Positions 35,157-46,648 of a stretch of DNA of 64,000 nt are shown piece after piece. The DNA is taken from contig LSAX01000002.1 in assembly GCA_001557505.1 (NCBI GenBank), positions 620,001 through 684,000 of the forward strand, given 5' to 3'. Each line of letters starts with the position of its first letter. Position 1 is the stretch's first letter. The notes beneath the pieces were generated by a model. That model was not told the origin of the DNA. It did not search any database and saw only the letters and a list, made by a program, of their open reading frames with translations. Both the position numbers and the translations under genes were made by a program. This DNA is from Reticulascus tulasneorum. Its lineage: Eukaryota > Ascomycota > Sordariomycetes > Glomerellales > Reticulascaceae.

Positions 35157-36524
35157 CTAGCTAAGTAGAATATCATATCCATCCCTTGTAATCCTAATCT
35201 CCTCGTTGCCCAACCCGTACTTACGACGCACCAACTCAAATATGATCAAGCCGGCACTAGTGCTCGGCACCTGTCGGATGGTGTTCCACCAAAACCCACG
35301 ATATAACCACCATGCAACTCCTCGTCCCTCCGATGCAGCTCCTGTGAGACATTGCGCCCAAGTTTCTTGGTAGGCATGGTAGTAAGCTCGAATCATCCGC
35401 CATTTTCGCCTCGGAGCTTCTGAATCCGTGGCTAGTGGGTTCCTGATCCTGGCTGCTTTCGCATCGATCTCTTCCAGATGATCCCAGTGCTCCGTCTGGA
35501 CGTGTGTGAGGGGATAAAGAAGGATCTGCTGGGCTATTGAAGCGCTGACACCGGCGAAGAGCAAGAATAGGGGTTCGATTGCATAGTGTGGTCGGATAAC
35601 AACCGGCTCTCCTCCATCGCTGGACCTTCGTTTACTGTGCTCATGTGTGGGTCTTTTCTGAGCCAAGATATCAACAATATCATGACTCAGACCACCATAG
35701 TACCACCTGACAAATCGATAATAACCTTGAGCCTTCACATATTCAAATGTGCTGAAGAAGATGGCGCTCCCAAAGCTATCTTTCGTGAGAGACAGGCTGA
35801 ACCCCGCAAAGATGCCTCTAAGCCCAATGTCTCTCAGCTTCTGTGCCGAGAAAGCCCACATGCTCTTCGGCTTCCCGTTCGCATCTCCAGGTATGTGATC
35901 CCTATGATCATACCTAGCCTGGATGGCATCCAGGGGCGCTGCGATCAAACTTTGGATACTGCCTGCCAGAAACCCTGCCGCAAAGGTATGGGCTGGGTCC
36001 GGCGGAGGATAAACCCTCTTGGTTGCTTTTCCGCTCTCTTCGTGAAAGCGGCCTAGAATTTGCAAATAGCTAGTATAAAGCACCGCGCCAACACCAATGT
36101 TGGCAATCAGTGGCGGCAGAATTTGTTGCGGCACAACACTCCATCCTTGGAGTCGGATCGCGGAGGTCAACACGCCTGGTGTGGTGCCTCTCATCCAAAA
36201 CCAAGCCTGTCTCAGCGTGAGCCCCAGCCTCGACAACGATTGGTCTTTTGCCGCAGCCTGAGCAAGCAGCTCTGTCTGCGCCAGGTGCACGCTTCTTGCA
36301 TATGCGAGATAGTCGACGCGTGTGCGGAAGAAGGCTTTCACCGGAGCGCGGAAGTAGAACGCGATCGCCTGGGCGCTCAGCGCGCGAACCCCTGCAGCTG
36401 ACGCGGCGGTTGCAGCGTTGCTGCGCGGGTTCTTGTCCGGCAGCCCATCCGGCGGAATTACCGGTAGAATGCCGGCATACGGATTAGGAAGCGTAATGTC
36501 GTCGTCATTGCGACCGGGCGTCAT
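35157..36524 (-). CDS. Mitochondrial carrier family-like protein, long and divergent
   Basis: This is a single exon. I start at the ATG at 36524 (MTPGRNDDDITLPNPYAG), giving 455 residues; an upstream ATG at 36701 would add 59 residues without recognisable features. Three carrier-like repeats are visible: APVKAFFRTRVDY, then AAGFLAGSIQSLIAAPLDAIQARYD (the best repeat, with PxD) followed by GIFAGFSLSLTKDSFGSAIFFSTFEYVK, and FAGVSASIAQQILLYPLTHVQTEHW near the C-terminus. The canonical PxDxx(K/R) signature is degenerate in repeats one (Lys for Asp) and three (Thr for Asp), and the protein is about 150 residues longer than usual carriers (about 300). It probably sits in the mitochondrial inner membrane with an unknown substrate. 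It is transcribed divergently from the NLR gene across a short promoter. Confidence 0.8.
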   Translation of the reverse strand: MTPGRNDDDITLPNPYAGILPVIPPDGLPDKNPRSNAATAASAAGVRALSAQAIAFYFRAPVKAFFRTRVDYLAYARSVHLAQTELLAQAAAKDQSLSRLGLTLRQAWFWMRGTTPGVLTSAIRLQGWSVVPQQILPPLIANIGVGAVLYTSYLQILGRFHEESGKATKRVYPPPDPAHTFAAGFLAGSIQSLIAAPLDAIQARYDHRDHIPGDANGKPKSMWAFSAQKLRDIGLRGIFAGFSLSLTKDSFGSAIFFSTFEYVKAQGYYRFVRWYYGGLSHDIVDILAQKRPTHEHSKRRSSDGGEPVVIRPHYAIEPLFLLFAGVSASIAQQILLYPLTHVQTEHWDHLEEIDAKAARIRNPLATDSEAPRRKWRMIRAYYHAYQETWAQCLTGAASEGRGVAWWLYRGFWWNTIRQVPSTSAGLIIFELVRRKYGLGNEEIRITRDGYDILLS

Positions 36525-36800
36525 CGTTTTCACTTGACATTGTTGGCCGGCAATGTAGTTTTCAGAATGAAGGCTCTCGGTTGAAATCGGGAGTGGAGCC
36601 CATTCCCAATCCCTGACAAGGACATGCACGTAGTCACGTGCAATAAGCGCCCAAACCCCCCCCCAAGGCTGGGCTGAGGCTGTATTTGGGCTTCCCATCA
36701 AATCAACCAGACATTGTGATCATAGACCAGAAGTATTGAGAAGGAGTATCTGGATCTCTTTAATAATAGTATCGCCTCACCGTCAGATAGTCCTTATACC
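36525..36800. promoter_or_regulatory. Short divergent promoter between carrier and NLR genes
   Basis: Only 276 bp separate the two start codons (99 bp if the longer carrier start is used). It includes a run of ten C residues near 36655-36664. Both genes must initiate within it, so shared regulation is possible. Confidence 0.45.
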
Positions 36801-39800
36801 ATGGAAGCTTTTGCTGCCCTCGGCATAGCGGCCAACATATGCCAGTTTGTGGACTATGGCTTCAAGCTGGCTGCGAAGGCCAAGAAGCTGCGAGACTTTG
36901 GATCCGTTGACCCTGATCTTGAAGAAGATACCCGTCGGTTTAGAGATATTGCCTCAAGTTTGACGCCCCCAAACCTGTCTCCAAACGCAGGAGAAATCCA
37001 GAGCCTTGCCGCCCAATGCATCCAAGTGTCCGAGACCATGCTCTCCGAGCTTGAGAAGATCAAGTCAAAGAACTCAAAGACAGTTTGGCACAACTTAACT
37101 GCGCTCGCTTCTAGCGAGCGCAAGAAAAGCAAGATTGCAGAGCTGGAAAATCGACTAGACAGCTGTCGGAGCCAGCTAGGTCTCCACTTGGTAGCCTTAA
37201 CACGGTAAGCAACCAATAATGACTTGGAAACGCGAAGAGAGGACAGATTTGATATTGGTTTTTCAAATAAGGAGCGAGATCAATACAAAACTAGACAGCA
37301 TTATCCACACCCAGCTAGCGTCGTTGAATTCGATCACAAACGGTCTTCTTAACTCTGTCGACTCGTCACACATCGGCCAAGAAATCCTGAGTAACCTCCA
37401 GTTGCTCGTACGAAATTACAACCAGTCTGTGGCGAAATCTAGACAGGATGTGATCCTCAACCTTTTGAGATTTTCGAACCTGCATGAGAGATTTGACACG
37501 ATTGCCGATGCCCACGAGACGACATTCCATTGGCTGTTCGAAGGTAGCGGGAACGACAGTGGAAGTGACGGTAACCCGTTTTACGAAGTTGACGTTGACT
37601 TCATATTAAATAGCAAGTTGAGCCTATGCGAGATCATAGACGCGAAAAGGATTGCCGGATCCAATTTTCTCAACTGGCTCCAACAGGGCAACGGATTCTT
37701 CCACATTTCTGGGAAGCCGGGAGCTGGCAAGTCGACCTTGATGAAGTATATCTGCCTGAACCGCAAGCTTAAGGAACATCTCAGTATCTGGTGTGATGGA
37801 TCTATACTGGCACTAGGACAGTTCTTTTTCTGGAAACCTGGTCATGTGGAACAGAAGAGTATAAAAGGCCTCCTACGTGGTCTTGTGTACTCGATTCTGA
37901 AAAATCTCCGCGAACTCATCCCGGTTGCATTTCCTGAGCTCTGGGATTCTCTACTTATACAGAATGATGCGTCGATTTCGCTCGAGTACCGCGACTTCAA
38001 ACAAGCATTCGAAAACATCCTGGTGCATGCCGGCAAATTGAAGCAACACAAACTTGCGCTTTTCATCGACGGCCTCGACGAGTTTGAGGGACGGCATTTG
38101 GAACTGATTCAGACGATGGAAACTTGGACGCAGCAGTATCCGACCATCCTCAAGATCTGCGCCTCTAGCCGCGAGTACAGTGTTTTTCAAGAATCGTTTG
38201 CGCCGTATCCGAAGCTGCGACTCCACGAAGTGACTCACTTGGACATCTCGAGAATGGTACATGCAAGGCTGAGAGAGAACTCCTACTACAATGCGTTGGC
38301 TTCTGCAGATAAGCGCAACGATGCCGACCGGGTTATGACCCCGAGATTCAACGGAAACATGTCCATTGAGGGACTTGTGACGGAGAGGGCCGAAGGGGTG
38401 TTTTTGTGGGTCTCTCTCGTGCTAGCAACCATCGAGGACGGCCTTTTATCCGGCGACGATCTTCAACAGCTACAACGAAAGATTGTAGTTTGCCCCACAG
38501 AGCTAGAGCCCTTATACCAGCATCTTTTGGAGTCCGTCCATCCGTTGGACCGTTCCTGGGCATTCAGGACTCTGAAGCTGGTCCAATTCTTCCGAGAGAA
38601 ATGGATAGATGATTTTTGGGAGAGGGATGCCCCACGGTTGACCCTAATGCAACTCTCATTCCTAAACGATGCTGACTCAGACCTAGAGTCGGTAGCTCAT
38701 ATACAGACACAGGCATACGACTCTGGGATGGTAACAGATCGATTGGATACTACTAGAAGAAAGATCAATGGACGCTGCAAGGGCTTTCTCGTAATACAGA
38801 AGCGCGGGAATATTCCCGAAATCCTTAGAGAGCACGTTGTGCTCACCCACCGCTCGCTAATCGAGTTTTTTGAGTCGGCCAGGGTGTCGCAGATAATGAA
38901 ACCTTATGTGGTAGACTTCATAAGCTTTGACACAGCCTGTTGGACTCTTTCAGCTTGCTTCCGGTACTTGCATCCAACAGTCATCCTGTTCCGCGGTGAT
39001 GCACTGTTCAAATCCGAGGACGAATTGACGTCACTAAGTCATTTGTTCTCATTTTATCTGAAACGAACATTGGAGATGCACTGCCGGATGAGCCTGATAC
39101 TGGATCAGTCTGCATCTCGACAGTTCATGAGTTTCCTAGACGAAATGGTCAATATCGTGACCCGGCACTTAGAGAGAGAGCAGATACCTGCGCGGCCGCT
39201 TTGCCCGGCCCAGTACTTCATTCTCAAGGCTCTCTCGTGTGGCATTTTCGAGTACTTTGACTGGGCCAAGACAAAGCACCAGTCACTGGACTTTTCTCAG
39301 CTGCCTATGGACTATGTCATGTCATTCTTTCACGAATTCTATAGGATTGGGAGAAGTTCGTCGTGGTCAACTTACACGCAAGACCGACTCATAGAGGTCT
39401 TGAGTAGGTTCATATCAATAGGTGTGGACTTCAACTCGAACTTGGGCCAAGGCAGATTCCACGTCGACCGCCATTTCCTCGGTTCAACCCCATGGCAGGG
39501 ATTTCTTTGGGACATGGTAATGAATGCATTCCCGAATAGCTGGGACTACCGCGTTCTGTTGGACTGGTTCCTGCGCCAAAGGGTCGACCTCAACCTGACT
39601 ATCTGCAAAATTTCCTGCAAAGGGCCGTTGACTCTACCGTGGTTGTCTCCAAGTGAGGGCTGGGTGTTCTTTCGGCCATTCTCGGCCGAGGAAATCTCTT
39701 TTGCTTCTTGGCTAAACGGGCAGAACTTGCAGCGACCAGACCCGGCGATGTTCATCCGTCATACATCACAGCTTTGCCTAGCTGCGATATCGTCAGGTGG

Positions 39801-40098
39801 GGCATTGAGTCTTCGTGACCTTGTTGCGGTTTGGTTCCCGCAGGATGTTGCCTATTTTCAAGACCTTATACAGAGACTCCGCTCTGGTGACCACGGCGAA
39901 GTGCTGAACTTACGCTGCCATGTTTTTAGTCAACAAGGGCCTAAGGCTTCTGCTGACAGCCTATTTAGATATCGCCGGGTATTCATGGATGAAATGGAGG
40001 TGAAATTCATTCTATCAGACCGAGGCATGACGGCGCGAGATCTTGACCAACAGCTGGGGCTCGCGGGTCACTCAGCTGAAAGTTGTTCAGAGGCCTGA
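36801..40098 (+). CDS. NACHT-type NLR/STAND protein
   Basis: Two exons, 36801-37204 and 37272-40098, with a 67-nt intron (GTAAGC...AATAAG), encode 1076 residues. The N-terminal about 130 residues (MEAFAALGIAANICQFVDYG...) are the helical domain often placed before NACHT in fungal STAND proteins. A helical linker follows, then the NACHT NTPase: Walker A ISGKPGAGKST (about 280-290), Walker B LALFIDGLDEFEG (about 395-405) and sensor-like KICASSREY. The winged-helix-like region carries MVHARLRENS and ERAEGVFLWVSLVL. The remaining about 550 residues are helical and resemble the DUF7791-type region found after fungal NACHT domains. No ankyrin, WD40 or TPR repeats are seen at the C-terminus. Fungal NLRs of this type are implicated in heterokaryon incompatibility and recognition of non-self, which is inference here. 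Confidence 0.88.
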
Positions 40099-41604
40099 TA
40101 TAGCTTTCGGCCGATAGTAAGGCGACTTGCTGTCTGGAGCTAGCATCAAACTGGTGTTATATGTGCGCAGGTCGCCCGGGCCAACAATGAATCATATCCT
40201 CGATGGGCTGAAGAAACACCACGAATTATCTGTCCAGCCTCGTTCCCTGGAGCGTATACTGTTGATGTTATACGAGTTCTAAATGTTCTCTTACGGGCGC
40301 AAAGGCTCGTCGATAGCATCCCTATTATCTGGTTTATATGGCCATAACTACTCCTCCTTGTTAAACGAAGTATCCGCGAAAATGGAATTTATTGGTCTTT
40401 TGCCAATTTGGCCAACTTTTCCCCTAGATTCCCCAGATGCGACAATGGCGACTGATAAGCGCGCGAGAGAATAAACTCTAATAGGTGTTGGAAACTTGTG
40501 GGTACGAATGATTGACGCCCAGGATTATATTAATCATGTTATTTGAATCGGTTGTGACATCCGCTGAGCGTTTGTGAATATTTTCCTGACCGATCCCCAG
40601 TGGTGCCGTCCCCCCCCCGAAGTTCTCCGGGTGCACCGGCCGAGCCAACCCTCGCTGCGAATTCCAAGTGTAGCAATGGCTACTCTGAGCGCCTATGCTA
40701 CGCGTCGTGATACCAAAATCTGGGGCCCCGATGCGGCAGTGTATCAGCCACACCGGTGCGTCAGTGACGCTTTCTCCTATGGTAGCTCTCCACTACATTG
40801 GTTCGCGCTCAGTCACGGGCCCCTGGACACTCGACTCAATACCAGAACTGAGGGGAGGCTCCCCTACGCAGAACCTATGCAGGCAGCTCTTGAGTATGGG
40901 AGGCTACGGCCCAAAGCTTATTAGCATGTGAAGCCGCAGTTGATGTGGTGGAGGCATTTGCTCGTGCGCCATTATACTACGCAGCTAACTGCAAGAAGTA
41001 CACATCAAACCCTAACTCGCTGATATCCGGGTATTCTCTGCGAAGTCTAACTTCGGGCTATCTACAGGCCGGTTGAGACTTAGCTTAGTCCGTGCCTAGA
41101 ATCAACTAATAATCACTCCAAGGAATCCGAGCGTCGAGTGTGGTGGTGTCTCAACCTTTTGCTAAACGTAATGTCCTGAATACACAACCTGAAAATTGAC
41201 CTGTACACCATGCGTGTGATCTTGCTTCCTTGAAGTCTATGTTAGTCTCTATTCTCTGTTTGCCGTGCTCATTTGAACGCCGCAACTGAAATCGTATGCG
41301 GTGTATTGCGGTGGCTAGTGACGCATCAGTCGATAGTATCTTTGCTCCCGAGCGTATACGAGGAGGCGTCGAAAACTCGGACGCCATTTATTAAGCCTCC
41401 CAGCGGATATGGTCAGCGAGGCTGTCGCCACCCGGAACATCAAATATGGCGTCTTCGTCTAAAGGGGACCCTGATTTTCTATTTCAACGGCAGTTTGTGC
41501 CCTCTTCTTCTTTTCCTGACTGCTAGCACAGCCATCTTTTCCGAATACTCGCCGTAACATACAGTTCACTCAAATCAAACCACTTATCCAAATATTCGCC
41601 TACA
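40099..41604. other. 1.5-kb intergenic region
   Basis: No gene is supported. Overlapping frames of 78-116 codons at 40.57-40.93 kb have no motif. A run of eight C residues occurs near 40611. The segment includes the promoter of the downstream secreted protein gene. Confidence 0.45.
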
Positions 41605-42402
41605 ATGGCATCTTTCCTCAGACTCACCACCACATTGCTCCTCTTGAGCCAAGTGGCATACATTGATGGAGCCTGCAATGCCAACAATTGCCTCCGTGGT
41701 ATGCGTGGAAAATCTTCAGCGGCAGCGGATTTCTGCAGCACCTACACAAGCGGCCAGCACGCAGGTCCTATTCCGACCTACGCCGCTGCCTGTAGCACGA
41801 CTGGCATCCCCAGTGCCTGTTCATGCCTAACCCTCGCAACTCCCACTTTGACTTCACCACCCACTACTTGCAGCGCCTCTACCGTCTTTGTCACGCAGAC
41901 CGTCGCACCCAGCCTCTGTCGTGTTGGCCCCCTCTGCTCAGTAATCAACGGCGACTTTGAAGAAGGCGTGTGCTCGTGGCAGGGCATCGATGGTTCAGCG
42001 GACATCGGCTCCGCTGTAAGTGTCGCTGCGGACGGGTCGTTTGGTGCCTTCGGTGGGAATCACATGTGGAGCAGCGCAGGGAGTCCTGGCATTCAGCAGG
42101 CGCTTCGCCTATGCAGGACCCAGGACTGTAGCTTCAATTATATGGTGCGCGTGCTAAGCGAGGAGTACTGCGGGTATTCGATCTGCATTTTGAAGGACGA
42201 AACTGACGTGCAAGGGCACATCTGCGAGTTGGGTAGTCCGCCCAGCTCCTATCATCAGATTCAACGCAGTGATGGGTGGCAGTCTTGGGGGTTTCCTTTG
42301 AGACGGCCAAATTATGATCCTGTAGGTGAGATTTGGATGTTTACGATTAAGACGGATTGTCCGGACTTGTATCTGGATGATATTTTTGTACAGTGCCATT
42401 GA
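41605..42402 (+). CDS. Secreted cysteine-rich protein with carbohydrate-binding-like C-terminus
   Basis: The product is 265 residues in a single exon. A signal peptide (1-22, ending YIDGA) is followed by a short cysteine motif, ACNANNCLRGMRG ... DFCSTYTS ... YAAACSTTGIPSACSCL. This pattern is common at the N-termini of fungal secreted proteins. A Thr/Pro-rich linker (about 75-95) comes next. The C-terminal about 160 residues start VINGDFEEGVCSWQ and continue with HMWSSAGSPGIQQAL and end YLDDIFVQCH. This matches the edge strands of jelly-roll, CBM4/9-like domains (NGDFE.G..W at the start, lDDi at the end). Inference: an extracellular sugar- or surface-binding protein. No enzyme domain is present. 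Confidence 0.78.
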   Translation: MASFLRLTTTLLLLSQVAYIDGACNANNCLRGMRGKSSAAADFCSTYTSGQHAGPIPTYAAACSTTGIPSACSCLTLATPTLTSPPTTCSASTVFVTQTVAPSLCRVGPLCSVINGDFEEGVCSWQGIDGSADIGSAVSVAADGSFGAFGGNHMWSSAGSPGIQQALRLCRTQDCSFNYMVRVLSEEYCGYSICILKDETDVQGHICELGSPPSSYHQIQRSDGWQSWGFPLRRPNYDPVGEIWMFTIKTDCPDLYLDDIFVQCH

Positions 42403-43080
42403 CATGTTAGAAATCTAGCTAGGTTATTATAACTGAATCCGTCGCCAGTTGACCTCACAAATGCCTAATTGTGTTGTAGTAATTAGTGACCACCCCTTGC
42501 CTATATTGAGTGGTAAATTACCCAAAATACGCGTCTAATAGCTCTTCTATAGTCCTGCTAGTGTTCACAGGTGTCAGCTTTGCCTAATCGCGGCCATCTA
42601 AACCTAACTTATATGACAAGTAATACATCAATAATCCAGGAAGCTACAGCTAGTTCAGACTTAAGGAACTGTATATAGACTATTAGGTGGAAGATCTGGT
42701 TCGACAGTAAAGGAAAGAGATTTAAATATGCCATAAAACGTAGAAGTTATGAAGTATATCGGACCAGCCAAGCCTCTTGCAAGCCAGCTGACCTTATGGC
42801 AAAGTGGGCACACCCCATATTCTTCCATATACTTGTGAGGCGCAGCACCCACCCATCAATCTGATATAATTGACTGAGGAAGGTTGATTATTCCCAAAAG
42901 ACACAACCAAGCTATCTTACGATAATGGTGAAAGGTTTTCAGGGGTATTATTCGGTATATTGATACTATCGGAAGGGGACTGCCATCTCAATGTTTCTAG
43001 TGGAAACCATACTTTAGTCGTACCCGCAAGGCACATCTACCGTGTGAAGTGGCATGTATATTCGAGCTCGAATCATCATA
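42403..43080. other. 0.7-kb convergent intergenic region
   Basis: An AT-rich gap between convergent genes, without supported features. Confidence 0.5.
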
Positions 43081-45333
43081 TCAATCCATATTCTGATCGA
43101 GCTGGGTTTGCTTTTCAGTGCCAGGAAATCCTTTGCCATCTTTTACTCGCATTTGCTCCGAGTCAACGTCAACCGCACGAACGTTACTAAGCATGAACCT
43201 CTTGCCGTATTCTTTGATAATAGGGATGTAGCCATCTGTAGCCTCCCAAGGCTCGACATTCTGGCTCTCGAGGGCGGCCCGCTGCAAGTGGAATATGTGA
43301 TCGTCCCTCCATGCAACCGCCTTGTCGCCGTTTTTGGGCTGCTTTCGCCTCCTTCGCAGCCAGAATACGAAGTCAGGCAGAAATGAGTTGGTGATAATAA
43401 TGAGACAGCCACCGATTATGATGGCAAGCACGCTGGGCAAGCTGAAAGAGGCATGCTTGGGGCTCCGCATCTTGATACTGTGGCACAGCTTCATCTCGTT
43501 GGTGCTCTCGGGCGGGACAATAAATTGGCGAGTGCCGACGCCTGGACGGATAGGTACATCTGGCGGGCTGGCGTACTCGAGGATGCGGCGCTGCAGGGTT
43601 GCCATGGAGAGGTTGTGGAAGTTTTCGACTTCCAGAGCCCACTGATTCGGGTTAACAGGGGCGGAGACGATGGTGTCGTGCCGGAAGTGCCCCGCCAATA
43701 AAATGCGGTTTCCGAGGAAAAGGGTTGCGTAAAATATACGCATTCCCCACGCGGCTTTCCAGAGGACAGAATATACGGCTGCCTGTTTGCGGGTGAGGCC
43801 AAGCGCCTTGTAAGCAGCCGATGATTCTAGGTCGAAAGAGGAGTTGGAGACAAAAGGCCGGGGGCGATGCTCGAAAATGCCGGCCAAGGGCGTGCAGCGA
43901 CCGCCGGCGCAGAACTGGTAATTCTCGCCGCATACGAGATACGAGGAGACACGATCCGGATACCAAGCATTGCTAATACCGTTGCGAACGACAGACGAGT
44001 ATATGCCACGCGTGTCGTTCTGGGAGCTGGCGCGAAACCAGGGGTCGGTCACTTGGTTCGCATATACGACCATGTTGAGAATGTTTAACGAAATCATGTC
44101 GCCGCCGGACTTGAGGGTTAAATCGTCAATCATTTCGGGGCCGGAGTACCAGGCGGCCTCGGTTGAGTTACCATCACACGAAGCGAAGACACTAAAAAGG
44201 GTATGTCAATGGACGACTCAAACGCGCAGCCGTGCGAGGCTCACCCCAAGTAATAGTCTGGAAACTGCCACATCATTGTCTCGTTCGAAAACCCAGACAT
44301 TGCTGACATAGCCGGATCCTTCCATAGATCGTAGTACTTCCATGAGTATCTATCGGCTATTCCTGGGGCTAGGCCCCAATCGGACCGCGGCAGTACCCAC
44401 TCAGTTTCGTACTTCTCGACCTTCAGAACGGCACATGTTGTGAGCTTGCGGAACTGGATGCGATCCTCCACAGGAGTGTTGATACCGAGGTCGGCGGACG
44501 AGTCGACGAACCCAGAATCGATCTCGGTCGCCAAGCCACTGCCGTCGCATTCACCACCAGCGAACGGACATGGAGCCGCATGGCTGACCGAGATTGGAGC
44601 CAGTTGTGGACGCGCGTATCGGTTGCACAGAGGTGATATCATGTCCTCCGCATTATGCTCCTCGTAGCAGGCAGTCTTGTGTTCCAGCGCCTTCTCAAGG
44701 GACCACCTACTAGAGACAAAAAGGCTGTCACTCTTGAGATTGGTGTCCTCGTCGGGATACACGACGTTCGCGGTCGCGAGCTGTGCGTCTGTGAGCCAGC
44801 CGCACACGTCGCCACTGCTTCGGATGAGCACTTCATCCCCGACATTTAGGAGCTGCGACGAGAGCAACCCGGCCGCGCCAAGAGCCAGAACGGAGACCGC
44901 CGTGGGACCGGCTGCTACCAAAAACCGCTTCCAAACGCCGTCCAGCTTGGTCCGCCATCGCCAATGTAATTGCACAAGTCTCCAGAGCGTCTGGACCTCA
45001 CTGCTTGTATTCCGAAGCAGCACCTGCCGTTGATAGTACAGACCGTCTCGCGGCGCCTGTGTTGAGAGGTACTGGTGGGCAGCGAAACAAATGATGCCCC
45101 AGAGGTTGGCGCCGACAAGCCGGACGAATATGGCGATGAAAGCAACGAGAATGGCGGCGTATCTGGTCGGGAGGGTGATTGTCTCCCCGTACCAACCGTC
45201 TCTGTCTGTGGGATCCGATTAGTGCTCCCGTCTTTGTGGACCGAATATGAACGCCAGTCATCAATGTCGAATGTAATCTCCACTTACCCCAGTTTCTCCA
45301 TACGCCGTTGTAGACTTCGTCTGATTGCGCCAT
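43081..45333 (-). CDS. Multispanning membrane protein of unknown function
   Basis: Three exons: 45333-45288, 45205-44245 and 44191-43081. The introns are 82 and 53 nt (GTAAGT...CAG and GTGAGC...TAG). The product is 705 residues, starting MAQSDEVYNGVWRNWD. Hydrophobic helices lie at about 30-55 (AAILVAFIAIFVRLVGANLW, then IICFAAHQYL), about 115-135 (AVSVLALGAAGLL) and about 595-620 (VLAIIIGGCLIIITNSFLPDF). Between the second and last segments is a roughly 450-residue region with paired cysteines (VCGWL, ACYEEHN, PLCNRY, PCPFAGGECDG) and NxS/T sites, so it is probably extracytoplasmic. A basic RRRRKQP stretch follows the last helix, consistent with a cytosolic tail. The architecture is typical of an abundant uncharacterised Pezizomycotina membrane protein group. 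No transport motif is recognised. Confidence 0.78.
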
Positions 45334-46648
45334 CTCGCGGCTTCCACGACACTGGTATGGTGACGAGTATGGAATTCAACGCTCAAATAGCCTTCCGCCA
45401 TAAACCAGCGAAACGAAACAACAAGGGTCTACGCTGACACCAATTTCCCTGGGCGCTCATGGGTTTAAAACGGTTCAGCATACATTGCCTCCTAATCAGA
45501 CGGCATTGGTTGGTGGTTGGGGGCTACCTTCAAATGGTCAAGTCCCATTTCTGGCATACATATGTTAATGCTTGGGTGGCGTTTTGAAGACTGATGCAGT
45601 GCCATCTCACGAAGCCTGGGGTTTCAAACCATTATTGGGATGTGCAGCGCGGCCATGCCACAGGAGTTTATTGCCGATGGGTCCCGTTGTCCAAGCGGCC
45701 AAAATGGTTGGTCGTCCCCGCGATGCTTGATGTTCTGGATGCTCAGCTCGTCCGCCACATGCTGGTGCCGACGACTTACCAGTCCCTGATTGGCGGAGTA
45801 CCGAGATCTAGCCAAGTCTACCGTTTGGGATATTCGGGTTCCATGCTCCCCCACGCCAGCCACTCGCATGGTCCGTCCATGCCTAGAATCACCCAGCTAG
45901 CCACACGGGCCCTGAAGCAGTCTTGCCGTTGGTGCCGATGGCGGGAAAGAGGGTTCGGGTGCAGGGATAAGAATCAATCGTGAGATGTTATACCAACTGA
46001 AGGCGATTGATTTTGGGATTTTGTTGTTCCACAGCTTTACACGTGATCTTTGCTCTTCAGACTCTGGGTTAAGATAAGGTAGGTATGCTACGAGGACAAC
46101 TCAGGCGAGCAAAACGCTGGGTCATGCGGGTGAGATTAATGCGAAATTGAGCTGTCCGTCATGACGGTGGTCAGAGAGGCAATGACAAGCGCTGGGCAAG
46201 TCATCAGCATGAGCATCAAGAATGCGTATGCCTTGGTACCTAATTAGTAGAGCCTGGCAGGCAACTGTGTGGCACGGGTTTCTCACTTGTAGTTTGGCTG
46301 TGATCTGTACTACGTAGTATAAAAGCGATCGATGCTTATTAGCTCCCCCGATTGATCTCCGGGAGGATACCCGTAAATATTTAAGATACGCCGGCACAAT
46401 GGTTACGCCCATTGGCAGAATTTTGATTGGGAAGGATTGAAGGATTCAGAGCTGACTCGCCGATTGTGGTTATTCGGCTAGGTAGCCACGTGACGTGGTG
46501 TTGTCAGCAAACGTCGTATGCCCCTGTGGCTTGGATCTTCAAAAGCTGTACTACGGTAGCAGGAGTATAAACAGTCGTTCCTTATGCGTTCCCTCAAGCC
46601 TGTAGTCCTTATTATTTAGCTTCTCACACATTTAATGATCTCTGCAAT
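45334..46648. other. 1.3-kb divergent intergenic region
   Basis: This region lies between the membrane protein gene and a Zn2Cys6 regulator gene. The 129-codon frame at 45594-45983 has no supporting motif. TATA-like TATAAA occurs near 46566, about 80 bp upstream of the regulator start. Confidence 0.45.

Noticed and set aside
45594..45983. 129-codon plus-strand frame in the gap before the Zn2Cys6 gene
   Set aside because: No motif, and a competing minus-strand frame covers the same DNA. The composition does not resemble the neighbouring genes.
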